Shown here: positions 44,760 to 53,880 of the stretch, in pieces
Numbering within the stretch: position 1 is the stretch's first letter
Layout: each line of letters starts with the position of its first letter
Source: Nocardioidaceae bacterium
Lineage (GTDB): Bacteria > Actinomycetota > Actinomycetes > Propionibacteriales > Nocardioidaceae
DNA length: 64,000 nt
NCBI GenBank assembly: GCA_030447865.1
Contig: JAUJOD010000003.1
Coordinates: 191,099-255,098 of the forward strand
Reading direction: 5' to 3'
Translations under genes and position numbers: made by a program
Notes under the pieces: generated by a model
Database searches by the model: none
Seen by the model: the letters and a program-made list of their open reading frames with translations, nothing else
Told to the model about the DNA's origin: nothing

Positions 44760-45586
44760 GCACTCTCACCGAAGCAGCCAGTACGTCGACCGACGAGGTC
44801 CTGACTGTCCGCAACCTGCAGAAGAGCTTCGGCCGCGTGCAGGCGCTGCGCGAGGCGTCGCTCACCCTCCCTCGCGGCAAGGTCACCGCGCTGATCGGTG
44901 ACAACGGTGCCGGCAAGTCGACGCTGGTGCGGTGCCTGGTTGGCGTCCAGCCGCCCGACGCGGGGGAGGTGCGGCTCAACGGCGAACCCGTCCGCTTCAC
45001 CAACCCCGAGCAGGGCCGATCGGCCGGGATCGAGACGGTGTTCCAGGAGCTGGCGCTCGTGGAGGACCTGTCGGTTGCGCAGAACCTGTTCCTCGGCCGG
45101 GAGATTACCCGCGGCTTCGGCCCGCTGAAGTTCCTCGACCGGCGCAAGATGCGCAAGGAAGCCCACGACATGGTCAGCCAGCTGGCGATCAACGTGCCCC
45201 AGGTGACATCGCGGGTACGGCGCCTCAGCGGCGGTCAGCGCCAGGCAGTCGCGCTGGCCCGGGCGGCCGGCTGGAGCTCGAGCGTGGTCATCCTCGACGA
45301 GCCGACGGCTGCGCTCGGCGTACAGGAGACGCAGCGGGTCGAGCAGCTGATCCGCTCGCTGCGGGAAAAGGGCATGACCATCTTGCTGATCAGCCACAAC
45401 TTCGAGCAGGTGCTGCGGCTGTCTGACCAGGTCGTGGTGATGCGCGCCGGCCGCACCGTCGCCCGCCGCGACACCAGCGACACCAACGGCCAGGAGCTCG
45501 TCGCGCTAGTCACCGGGGCGCAGCAGGACTCAGACGACAACGAGGAGCCCGACCCGGCGTTGCTGCCCGAACCGGAGGAGCGGTGA
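44756..45586 (+). CDS. sugar ABC transporter ATP-binding protein, single domain
   Basis: A 276-residue ATPase. Walker A is LIGDNGAGKSTLVRC, the Q loop ETVFQELALVEDL, the signature RLSGGQRQAVALARA, Walker B VVILDEPTAAL and the switch His in LLISHNFEQV. CUT2 ATPases such as RbsA are usually two fused domains; here there is one, as in the fructose importer FrcA, so it presumably acts as a homodimer. The gene overlaps both neighbours by 4 bp. Confidence 0.93.
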   Translation: MSTLTEAASTSTDEVLTVRNLQKSFGRVQALREASLTLPRGKVTALIGDNGAGKSTLVRCLVGVQPPDAGEVRLNGEPVRFTNPEQGRSAGIETVFQELALVEDLSVAQNLFLGREITRGFGPLKFLDRRKMRKEAHDMVSQLAINVPQVTSRVRRLSGGQRQAVALARAAGWSSSVVILDEPTAALGVQETQRVEQLIRSLREKGMTILLISHNFEQVLRLSDQVVVMRAGRTVARRDTSDTNGQELVALVTGAQQDSDDNEEPDPALLPEPEER

Positions 45587-46437
45587 CGAACCTGCTAGGC
45601 GTCCACGCGCTGGTCTGGAGCGGCAGCTGGGACGAGCCCGCCGCCCGGCACGCCATCTCGTCGGCCGCCGCGGCCGGCTTCGACCTCATCGAGGTGCCGA
45701 TCCTCGACCCGTACAGCATCGACACCGCGATGACCCGGCGGCTGCTCGACGAGTACGGCATGCAGGGCGCGTGCTCCATGGGCCTGCCCGCGCACGCCGA
45801 CGTGTCGAGCGAGGACCCGGCAGTCGTGGCCGCCGGCAAGGAGCTGCTGGCCCGAGCGGTGGAGGTGACGGCGGGGATCGGCGCGACGTACCTATGCGGT
45901 GTGCTGTACTCCCAGCTGGCCAAGTACCCGAGGCCGATCAGCGAGCGGTCCCGGGCGAATGTGGTCGACGCCGTCGGGTTCCTCGCCGACCAGGCGCGGC
46001 AGGCGTCGGTCGAGGTGAGCCTCGAGGTGGTGAACCGCTACGAGACGAACGTGGCCAACACCGCGGCGCAGATGCTCGATCTGCTCGATGAGTCCGGCAC
46101 CGACGTCGGGGTGCACCTCGACACCTATCACATGAACATCGAGGAAGATGGGTTCGTGAAGCCGGTGCAGCAGTGCGGTGACCGGCTCGGCTACGTCCAC
46201 ATCGGCGAGTCGCACCGCGGCTATCTCGGCACCGGCACGATCGACTTCGACGGTTTCTTCGGTGCCTTGGTCGAGTCGGGGTACGAGGGGCCGGTAACAT
46301 TCGAGAGCTTCAGCTCCGCGGTCGTGCATCCGGAGCTCAGCAACCAGCTGGCGGTGTGGCGCAACCTGTGGAGTGACGGCGACGACCTCGCCCGCCACGC
46401 TCGCTCGTTCATAGCCGAGCGCCTCAAGTCGTCGTGA
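45583..46437 (+). CDS. ketose 3-epimerase-like TIM-barrel protein
   Basis: A 284-residue member of the sugar phosphate isomerase/epimerase (AP endonuclease 2) superfamily. Candidate metal ligands in the expected order are Glu in SLEVVNRYETN, Asp in VHLDTYHMNIEEDG, His in YVHIGESHRGYLG and Glu in VTFESFSS, matching the D-tagatose/D-psicose 3-epimerase pattern with Mn. It would interconvert ketohexoses or pentuloses at C3. Its place between a CUT2 importer and an FGGY kinase supports conversion of a rare imported sugar to one the kinase accepts. Confidence 0.85.
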   Translation: MTNLLGVHALVWSGSWDEPAARHAISSAAAAGFDLIEVPILDPYSIDTAMTRRLLDEYGMQGACSMGLPAHADVSSEDPAVVAAGKELLARAVEVTAGIGATYLCGVLYSQLAKYPRPISERSRANVVDAVGFLADQARQASVEVSLEVVNRYETNVANTAAQMLDLLDESGTDVGVHLDTYHMNIEEDGFVKPVQQCGDRLGYVHIGESHRGYLGTGTIDFDGFFGALVESGYEGPVTFESFSSAVVHPELSNQLAVWRNLWSDGDDLARHARSFIAERLKSS

Positions 46438-47816
46438 CGGCGCCTGGCTCGGGGTACCTGGGCATCGACCTCGGCACAAGTGGTCTGAAGCTGACGATGG
46501 TCGGCGAGGATGGCTCGATCGTCGCTGAGTCGGAGGCGTCCTACGACGTGTACGCGCCGCAGCCCGGTTGGGCAGAGACCGACCCGGCCGATTGGGCGGC
46601 GGCTCTGGAGTCCGCGTCCGCTGATCTGTTCGGCCGCCTGACCGCCGCGGGCCTCGACCCAACTCCCCGCGCCATTGGTGTCACAGGCCAGATGCACGGC
46701 TTGGTGCTGACGGATGCGTCCGGCAAGCCGGTACGCCCGGCGATCCTGTGGCCAGACCAGCGAGCCTCCGTCTGCCTCGACGCCTGGAGCGGCCTTGCCG
46801 CGGTGGTTCGCGGCCGGCTGAGCAACCCGATCGTGGCTGGAATGCCGGGACCGGTGCTTACCTGGCTCAGCAAGTACGAACCGGCGTCCCTACGAGCCGC
46901 AGCGCAGGTGACATTCCCGAAGGACTGGCTACGGGGTCTCCTGACCGGCGACCGCGTCACCGAACGCTCCGATGCATCAGCCACCTTGCTGTGGGACGTC
47001 GTGGCCGACGACTGGTCTGCCGAGGCTGTGCGAGTTGCTGGCGCTTCAACGGAGCAGTTACCCGCGGTGGTGCCGAGCGATGCAACGCTGGGATCAGTGG
47101 GGGAGGTCAAGCAGTCACAGTTCTTCGACCGCCTTGGCTGGGCCGGTGTTCCCGTAGTGGCCGGTGGCTCAGATGTCGCCTGCGCGCTGGCCGCGCTGCG
47201 ACAGACGTCTTCGGCTGCCGACTGGAGCCAGACGGTCGTGGTCAACGTCGGAACCGGCGTCCAGATCATCCGACCCGACGCCAAACCAGCCGCACGACCT
47301 AACGCCCTGACTCACCTGTACGCCGATGCCGGCGGCGGCTGGTACGAGATGGTCGCGATCCGGAACGGCGGCCTGGCCCTGGGTTGGGTGCAGCAAGTCC
47401 TAGGGCTGACCTGGGAAAACTTCGTCGCGGCGGCTCGCTCGGCGCCACCAGGCTGTCGAGGCGCCACGTTCAGTCCCTTCCTGACCGGGGAGCGGGGTCT
47501 TCTCGCAACCCCCGACTCACAAGGCGGCTGGTCCGGTTTGACACCGTCGGTCGGCCGCGCCGAATTGGCGCGCTCAGCCTTCGAAGCGCTTGTCTGTGCC
47601 ATCCGCCAAGGCGTCAATGCGTTGGACCCATCCGCCGAGTCGGTGTTCCTGACCGGCGGTGGGGCCCGAGATCCTTGGGTCCGCCAACTGCTCTCCGACG
47701 CCCTCGACCAGCCGCTGACTTTTGCTTCGCTGCGCAGCGCCTCAGCCGTCGGCGCCGCCGTCCTGGCCGCTCGGCGAGCCGGACGTCCGGCAAGCGTGAC
47801 GCCTCCAAGTCCTTGA
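46434..47816 (+). CDS. xylB: FGGY carbohydrate kinase, xylulokinase-like
   Basis: A 460-residue kinase. Motifs are YLGIDLGTSGLKL (phosphate 1), IGVTGQMHGLVL with AILWPDQRAS (substrate region typical of xylulokinases), VVVNVGTGVQI and the C-terminal VFLTGGGARDPWVRQLL (adenosine). It phosphorylates a ketose, probably D-xylulose or a related pentulose or hexulose. Its start overlaps the epimerase gene by 4 bp. The symbol is by similarity; the true substrate may differ because of the epimerase partner. Confidence 0.86.
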   Translation: MTAPGSGYLGIDLGTSGLKLTMVGEDGSIVAESEASYDVYAPQPGWAETDPADWAAALESASADLFGRLTAAGLDPTPRAIGVTGQMHGLVLTDASGKPVRPAILWPDQRASVCLDAWSGLAAVVRGRLSNPIVAGMPGPVLTWLSKYEPASLRAAAQVTFPKDWLRGLLTGDRVTERSDASATLLWDVVADDWSAEAVRVAGASTEQLPAVVPSDATLGSVGEVKQSQFFDRLGWAGVPVVAGGSDVACALAALRQTSSAADWSQTVVVNVGTGVQIIRPDAKPAARPNALTHLYADAGGGWYEMVAIRNGGLALGWVQQVLGLTWENFVAAARSAPPGCRGATFSPFLTGERGLLATPDSQGGWSGLTPSVGRAELARSAFEALVCAIRQGVNALDPSAESVFLTGGGARDPWVRQLLSDALDQPLTFASLRSASAVGAAVLAARRAGRPASVTPPSP

Positions 47817-48376
47817 AGTGAAGCCATCCTGTTACCCGGCTCCGATGCAACGGATGGCGTTGCGGGGGGCGTCCGGTACACCCGCTAAATGTGGGCGGTT
47901 CGCCGCTATCGGTTCGACATGATGCCAACAGTCAGGGCGAGGAGCGAACTCGGTTCTCAGGCGACCAATCTGGGGCTGCGCAGCGCGACGATCGAGCCCA
48001 GCTTTACATGCCAGGCGTCAGGCTTCGTACGTCTACTCAACGGTGCGGTCCCCTCTAGCACGGACCTGAGCGCTCTCGGCGCCCGCCACGTCCGCAACGC
48101 CGCGACACATGGGGTGACTCCGGCTGACCGATGCAACAAGCCAAGTGGTACCACGTGTGGGGCCAAGCGCAACAGAATGGCGGTCAGCCTCGATTCAGGG
48201 ACGTCTAGACGTTGCTTGCCACTGACTCGGACGACTCGACTCGAGAAGAAGCCGCCAGCCAATCGTGGCATGCTTACAGACGGCATGGCCCACAGTTCAC
48301 ATGGCGGGAGCACACACTTTGACTTTGGCTCGAGAGGCCACTGCATCTGTATGTCTTGAGGAGGATGAGGACAAAA
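47817..48376. other. 560-bp gap at left border of defence island
   Basis: No gene could be supported on either strand; the longest frames are poorly coding-like. Base composition becomes more mixed here. It separates the sugar operon from the AT-richer AAA/TOPRIM pair and probably holds the latter's promoter (TTGACT at 48319). No tRNA or attachment-site repeat was found. Confidence 0.5.
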
Positions 48377-49744
48377 ATGCGCAGGCTCGTTCAACTAGAA
48401 GTCCGCGGGCTGCTTGATCGATTCGACCACGTGATTGACTTCCCTCCGTCGTGGGAGTTCATTATCTTGCACGGTCCAAATGGTGTAGGCAAGACGCGCA
48501 TACTCGAGCTAATAACCTACACCTTCGCCATGAACGTTCAAAGGCTGAGCCGTGTACCGTTTCAGGCTGCGCGGTTCGAATTCGATGACGGCAGTCAACT
48601 GACCCTGGACAGGACAAATTCCAGGCAGCTGGAACTAGTCGAGCGAGATGTCGAGTACGAAGATCTCAGACGCCCGGTATTTTTTGGTCTTTCGCGATCC
48701 GGCGATCTATTAGCCGAGTGGAGCGGAGACCGGTTGTCCTCCGATCAGCTGCTGCGCTGCGCTCGGGTGATAGAACGGGAAATCTTAGCTCGCCGAGTGG
48801 CTCCTCGAAGCTGGCGAATAAGCCATACGGGGGAGACGATCGGACTGGAAGATCTCGTTGATAGATACTTTCACTTGCTACCTCCGCATATGGCTCAGGA
48901 CATACTCGAGGCAGAGGCGCCTGAACCTCTGCAACTTTTCTGCCAAGAGATGAATGTACATCTGATCGAAACCCAGAGGCTCGTGACCAGGGACTCTAGC
49001 GAGGACCATGGCCGGGCGCGCGGTGAGGCGAGCCAAAGACCAACCGCTGTAAGGTACGCCGAGGATCTACGTACGCGACTCCACGCCGCCCTTGCAAACA
49101 ACTCGAGAACGACCCAGCAGTTAGATCGTACGTTCCCGAAGCGAATACTTGACGCCAAATTATCATCCGATATTGACGATGACGCAATTCGGCGGCGGTA
49201 CGAGGAGCAAAGCCAGTTGCGATCCAGACTTTCCGCGATCACACTACTAGAGGAGCGAGCAGATCTCCCACTCCCCGATCGCGACCTCCAAGCATGGGAA
49301 CGGCGTGTTCTCTGGACTTATCTCGAAGATACTGATGCGAAGCTATCAACCTTCCAGACTTTGCTAGAAAAAGTCGACATTTTCCGAGAGATCGTCTCCT
49401 CGAGGTTTTTGTATAAGCGGATCTTTATAGACAGTGATGTCGGATTCCGGGTCGAAACTGATGAGGGTAAGGCCGTTCCGCCAGCCAGCCTTTCATCTGG
49501 TGAACAACATGAGTTGATTCTAGTTTACGATCTGCTCTTCAATGCACCCGAGAACAGTTTAGTGCTAATTGACGAACCGGAGATATCGCTCCACGTGGCA
49601 TGGCAGCAACAGTTCCTCTCCGACTTAATAGAGATCTCTGCGCTGACTCCCCTAAAATTTATGATTGCGACTCATTCCCCGCAGATCATTCACAAGTGGT
49701 GGGAGCGAACCGTCCGCCTTGCCCCAGGATTCGACGGGGGCTAG
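48377..49744 (+). CDS. PARIS-like AAA ATPase (AriA-like)
   Basis: A 455-residue ABC-type AAA protein. Walker A is LHGPNGVGKTRIL (about 31-43), followed by a long helical insert, a signature SLSSGEQHELILV (about 371-383), Walker B LVLIDEPEISLH (about 395-406) and the switch His in ATHSPQII. In PARIS, AriA multimers sense phage anti-restriction proteins and release the TOPRIM partner AriB. The next gene is DUF4435/TOPRIM-like with zero spacing, the same pairing. The ATG at 48377 is chosen for its GAGG site 6 bases upstream. Codons such as TTA, ATA and AGA are frequent, unlike neighbouring genes, indicating transfer. An OLD-type or AbiL-type pair is the main alternative. Confidence 0.78.
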   Translation: MRRLVQLEVRGLLDRFDHVIDFPPSWEFIILHGPNGVGKTRILELITYTFAMNVQRLSRVPFQAARFEFDDGSQLTLDRTNSRQLELVERDVEYEDLRRPVFFGLSRSGDLLAEWSGDRLSSDQLLRCARVIEREILARRVAPRSWRISHTGETIGLEDLVDRYFHLLPPHMAQDILEAEAPEPLQLFCQEMNVHLIETQRLVTRDSSEDHGRARGEASQRPTAVRYAEDLRTRLHAALANNSRTTQQLDRTFPKRILDAKLSSDIDDDAIRRRYEEQSQLRSRLSAITLLEERADLPLPDRDLQAWERRVLWTYLEDTDAKLSTFQTLLEKVDIFREIVSSRFLYKRIFIDSDVGFRVETDEGKAVPPASLSSGEQHELILVYDLLFNAPENSLVLIDEPEISLHVAWQQQFLSDLIEISALTPLKFMIATHSPQIIHKWWERTVRLAPGFDGG

Positions 49745-50602
49745 GTGAACGAGTACCTGACAGGTGACGACCTAGCCGCGGCCATTATCCTTCTTCGAGA
49801 CTCGGATGAGCGTGCGATCCTATTGATGGAAGGAGCCTCGGATTGCGGTTTGTTCGACCCGCATTTGGAGGCTACTGAAGCCTTAACACTTCCGGGTCAC
49901 GGCAAGGTGAATGTCGTACGTGCCATGGAAATACTGAAAAATCTGAACAGTGGCCTCGTGGTCGCCGTGTTGGATGCCGATTGGGCGGGTGCCGACCTAC
50001 AGGGAGTGGTCGGTCCGCCCTTTTTCTTCACCCAGCTGTATGACATCGACATGGACCTGTTTGCCTTGCCGGGTGTCGTTGAGCGCGTGATGTCAAACCT
50101 CTGCTCGGGGAAAGTGATTGTGCAGGGACAGGGTACATCGCTATCCGAAGCGAAACGGACAGTCATCCGGCTCGCTTTCGTGCCAGGGGTCCTAAGATAT
50201 CTTTCTCACCGCGAAGGTTACGAGCTCGCTTTGCGTGATCTTCCGCTCGGCGCAGTAGTTGACATGCAGTCAGTAGACGTGGATATCGAAAAACTAGTAA
50301 ACATCGCACGGGCTAAGTCGCGGTCACCAGTTGCAGGAGCCGAGCGTCTGTTGATAGACCTACATGAGTGTTTGAGTACACCTTTGTACGATGAGATTAG
50401 ATACTGCTCAGGCCATGATGTTTGTGCAATCTGGGCATTGCTCTTCAGGGAAGAATATGGAATTACGATTGGCTCTGCTCAGCTCGAGCGGATACTTCGC
50501 TCGGCGATCGGTTGTTATGAGTTCCAGCAGCTTACGGTGGTCCGCCAGCTCGGTGAGTGGGGACAGCGAGTCGGAGTCAAGTTGTGGGATTGTGCCGCTT
50601 AA
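49745..50602 (+). CDS. DUF4435/TOPRIM-like effector (AriB-like)
   Basis: A 285-residue protein. A TOPRIM-like core is visible: acidic ILLMEGASDCGLF (Glu29), then VVAVLDADWAGAD (Asp-x-Asp), then the DUF4435 segment TQLYDIDMDLFAL. In PARIS the matching AriB is a toprim nuclease that cleaves host tRNA once freed from AriA. The GTG start follows the AriA-like stop directly, with GGGGG just before, so the two are co-translated. Base composition is low in G+C like its partner. The assignment to AriB is inferred from the pairing and the motif order. Confidence 0.75.
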   Translation: MNEYLTGDDLAAAIILLRDSDERAILLMEGASDCGLFDPHLEATEALTLPGHGKVNVVRAMEILKNLNSGLVVAVLDADWAGADLQGVVGPPFFFTQLYDIDMDLFALPGVVERVMSNLCSGKVIVQGQGTSLSEAKRTVIRLAFVPGVLRYLSHREGYELALRDLPLGAVVDMQSVDVDIEKLVNIARAKSRSPVAGAERLLIDLHECLSTPLYDEIRYCSGHDVCAIWALLFREEYGITIGSAQLERILRSAIGCYEFQQLTVVRQLGEWGQRVGVKLWDCAA

Positions 50603-51157
50603 AGACGGTGCTCCTCAAAAAGCTTAGCCTTTACAGCTTCAAGTGTGAGATCGTTTTCCGTTGGTGGCCGGTGTGCGGTTGCCGGTGGGTCGTTCGGTGG
50701 AGCGGTAACCGGAGACAGTAGTTCTCTTACAAGTGGTAGCCATGGCTGAGCGGGGAGCCACCCATGGTCAGATTCTTCGCCTCAGATCAACGGGTCGGCT
50801 GGAGATTCCCTCATTGTTGCAGTGGGCGAGGAGTTCATCCCATTAGGAGCGGTCGGTGCTTCCCAGTCTGGCGACATGGAAGGTCGGGCGAAGTCAGATG
50901 CTTGAGCAGCGCCTCAAGCCTCTCGCCATCCGTCGGCGAGGTCCCGTGGAATGCCGGCGGTGGCGTGTGCGGTACCTATCGAGGGCGGGACAGTCCCCGC
51001 TAACATTGGTTACTTCCCCGCACACTCAGCGCCCAAGCCTCCAAGACGCTTTTGGGCTCGGACCACTACGCTGCCTCTCAACTGCCTGAGGAGCAGTCGG
51101 CAGAAACCGGCAATGAAGCGTAATGCTTGGCTGACCGAGGGATCGAGGAGCAGAGGG
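50603..51157. other. 555-bp gap between PARIS-like pair and hsdM
   Basis: No gene supported. A 35-codon frame (MAERGATHGQILRLRSTGRL) exists at about 50742-50849 but has no family match by eye. The hsdM frame is open back to 50951 without conserved sequence. The gap presumably carries the hsd promoter. Confidence 0.45.
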
Positions 51158-52708
51158 ATGGTGAGCACCGACCTGGCGCAGGTGCGTAAGAGGTTGTGGG
51201 CGGCTGCCGACGAGATGCGGGCCAACTCCGCGCTTGCCCCCAGTGAGTACCGCGGGCCTGTGCTCGGGCTCATTTTCTTGGCGTACGCCGAACACCGCTT
51301 CGACGAGATGGGCCCAGAGCTGGTGGCGAAGGCGACACCTCGACGACCGGTGCAGCCCGAGGACTACAAGGCACGCTCCGTCCTCTATGTGCCCGAGCAC
51401 GCACGGTTGTCGTACCTGGTCCGTCGGCCGGAGGGCGGCAACCTCGGTGCCGCCATCGACGAAGCCATGCGCGCCGTCGAGGCGCACAACCCCGAGCTCA
51501 GGGACGTCCTCCCGAAGGGATATCAGCGGGTTGAGAAGTCCACGCTCGTCGAGCTGCTCCGGCTGTTCGCGCCGTTGCCCCGCCTGCTGTCCGGTGACGC
51601 GTTCGGGCTGATCTACGAGGACTTCCTGTCCAACTTCGCGGCAGCGGAGGGTCGGCTGGGCGGTGAGTTCTTCACGCCGTACTCGATCGTCCGGCTGATC
51701 GTGGAGGTCATCGAGCCGTTCCACGGCCGGGTGTTCGACCCTGCGTGCGGCTCGGGCGGCATGTTCGTGCAGTGCGCGAAGTTCGTCGAGCGCCACCAGC
51801 GGTCGGCGTCGCGGGAGCTGTCGGTGTACGGCCAGGAGCAGAAGGAGGCCACGGTCCCGCTGGCGCGGATGAACCTAGCGCTGCACGGGCTCTCCGGCGA
51901 CATCCGGCTCGGCAACAGCTACTACGACGACCTCCACGACAGCGTCGGCGCGTTCGACTTCGTGATGGCTAATCCGCCGTTCAACGTCGACAACGTCGAC
52001 AAGTCCAAGCTGGCCGGCGACCCTCGCTTCCCGTTCGGTATCCCCAAGCCGGACAACGCCAACTACCTGTGGATCCAGCAGTTCTACTCCGCGCTCGCGA
52101 GGGGCGGGCGCGCCGGCTTCGTGATGGCGAACTCGGCTGCTGATGCCGGGCACTCCGAGGCGGCCCTCCGTCGCCAGCTCATCGAGTCGAGGTCGGTCGA
52201 CGTGATGATTGCGATCGGCACCAACTTCTTTTACACGGTCACGCTGCCGGTGACCTTGTGGTTCCTCGACAAGGGCAAGAGCGGCACAGACCGCGAGGAC
52301 ACAGTGCTGTTCATCGATGCCCGCCATCTCTTTCGGCAGATCGACCGCGCGCATCGCGACTTTCTGCCCGAGCAGATTGAGCTACTCGCGAACGTCGTCC
52401 GGCTGTACCGGGGCGAGGAGGCCGAGACGAGCGCCGGCGGCGAGGTGCTGCTCAAGGATCAGTTTCCCGACGGCAGGTACGTCGACGTGCCCGGCCTCTG
52501 CAAGGTCGCGACTCTTGCCGAGATCGAGGCGCAAGGATGGAGCCTCAACCCCGGCCGTTACACCGGCACGGCCGCCATCGAGGACGACGGGGAGGACTTC
52601 ACCGAGAAGCTGTCGGGCTTGTACGACGAGTTCACCCGCCTCTCCGACGAAGCCGACGTGCTGCGAGCAAAGGTCGACCTCGCCGTCCAAGGGATTCTCA
52701 ACGCATGA
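51158..52708 (+). CDS. hsdM: type I restriction-modification methyltransferase subunit HsdM
   Basis: A 516-residue N6-adenine methyltransferase. Motif I is [12 protein letters not shown] (about 193-204), motif [10 protein letters not shown] (about 270-277), and the N-terminal HsdM helical domain covers 1-150 ([19 protein letters not shown]). It protects host DNA by methylating the site named by HsdS and is part of the restriction complex. The ATG at 51158 has GAGGAG 7 bases upstream. It overlaps hsdS by 4 bp. GC and codon use match the chromosome better than the preceding pair does. Confidence 0.95.
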   Translation: MVSTDLAQVRKRLWAAADEMRANSALAPSEYRGPVLGLIFLAYAEHRFDEMGPELVAKATPRRPVQPEDYKARSVLYVPEHARLSYLVRRPEGGNLGAAIDEAMRAVEAHNPELRDVLPKGYQRVEKSTLVELLRLFAPLPRLLSGDAFGLIYEDFLSNFAAAEGRLGGEFFTPYSIVRLIVEVIEPFHGRVFDPACGSGGMFVQCAKFVERHQRSASRELSVYGQEQKEATVPLARMNLALHGLSGDIRLGNSYYDDLHDSVGAFDFVMANPPFNVDNVDKSKLAGDPRFPFGIPKPDNANYLWIQQFYSALARGGRAGFVMANSAADAGHSEAALRRQLIESRSVDVMIAIGTNFFYTVTLPVTLWFLDKGKSGTDREDTVLFIDARHLFRQIDRAHRDFLPEQIELLANVVRLYRGEEAETSAGGEVLLKDQFPDGRYVDVPGLCKVATLAEIEAQGWSLNPGRYTGTAAIEDDGEDFTEKLSGLYDEFTRLSDEADVLRAKVDLAVQGILNA

Positions 52709-53880
52709 GGAGAACTCTCAACGACGTATCCGAGGCGATAGTGGATTGCGAGCACAAGACGGCTCTCGCTGGCGATGGATACGCCCTGTCCGTGGGCACG
52801 CGGGCGATGAAGGATGGCCGCCTCGTCATCGACGCCTGCAAACCCGTTAGCGAATCCACTTACGAGGAGTGGACTCGTAGGATGCGGCCGCAACCGGGTG
52901 ACCTAGTGCTTGCACGAGAGGCGCCGGTCGGCCAAGTGATACGGGTGCCCGGGGCTCTACGGATCTGTCTGGGTCAGCGCACCGTGCTAATCCGCCCCGA
53001 TGCAGGCAAGGTGCATCCTCGGTTCCTCCACTATTGGCTGCTCGGTCCGACTGCCCAGGGCACAATGAGCGCCCAGGCTAGTGGAGCGACGGTTCCACAT
53101 CTCAACGTCGAAGATATCCGAAGTCTGAGCATCGTCGAGCTGCCCGCCGACCCTGCCGTCCAGCAGTTCGCCGCTGAATTGCTCGGCAGCCTCGACGACC
53201 TGATTGAAAACAATCGGCGGCGGATCGAGTTGTTGGAGCAGATGGCGCAGGCCATCTACCGCGAGTGGTTCGTCCACTTCCGCTACCCGGGCCACGAGAA
53301 CGTCCCCCTCGTCGACTCACCGCTCGGCCCCATCCCCGACGGCTGGCGTTGCCGCGACTTACGCCAAGTCATCGAGCTGCACTATGGAAAGGCGCTCAAG
53401 AAGGACGCCCGCCGCGGCGGCCCCGTAGCAGTCTTGGGTTCCTCGGGCATAGTCGGCTGGCATGACGAAGAGTTGGTTGACGGTCCCTCGATAATCGTCG
53501 GGAGGAAGGGGAACGTGGGAAGCGTGATCTGGGTCGACGGCCCATCCTGGCCGATTGACACTACCTACTACGTGACCACAGATCTCCCGCTTCGCTACGT
53601 GGTGGAACAACTCAGACGGACAGAGTTCTTGAATACTCACGCGGCAGTTCCGGGACTCAGCAGGGAGCAGGCTTACAGCCGGCCATTCCTGCAGCCACCA
53701 GAGGAAATCATGGCTAGCTTCTCGGAACGTTCGGAGGTACTGGCTTCTCAGGCCACAGCCATTGCCACACAATCTGAGCGCCTCGCGTCAATCCGTGACC
53801 TGCTCTTGCCCAAGTTGGTTACTGGTCAGATCGACGTCTCGGAGCTCGATCTTGGCGATCTCGTGGAGTCGGTGGCGTGA
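52705..53880 (+). CDS. hsdS: type I specificity subunit HsdS
   Basis: A 391-residue subunit with two target-recognition domains (about 1-165 and 215-355), each followed by a helical spacer: [20 protein letters not shown] and [20 protein letters not shown]. The spacers set the distance between the two half-sites. TRD1 and TRD2 are unalike in sequence, so the recognition site is asymmetric bipartite. Overlaps hsdM and hsdR by 4 bp each. Confidence 0.94.
   Translation: MRRTLNDVSEAIVDCEHKTALAGDGYALSVGTRAMKDGRLVIDACKPVSESTYEEWTRRMRPQPGDLVLAREAPVGQVIRVPGALRICLGQRTVLIRPDAGKVHPRFLHYWLLGPTAQGTMSAQASGATVPHLNVEDIRSLSIVELPADPAVQQFAAELLGSLDDLIENNRRRIELLEQMAQAIYREWFVHFRYPGHENVPLVDSPLGPIPDGWRCRDLRQVIELHYGKALKKDARRGGPVAVLGSSGIVGWHDEELVDGPSIIVGRKGNVGSVIWVDGPSWPIDTTYYVTTDLPLRYVVEQLRRTEFLNTHAAVPGLSREQAYSRPFLQPPEEIMASFSERSEVLASQATAIATQSERLASIRDLLLPKLVTGQIDVSELDLGDLVESVA

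Noticed and set aside
47957-48394. 145-codon minus-strand ORF
   Set aside because: No ribosome site or recognisable domain, and it overlaps the start of the AAA ATPase.
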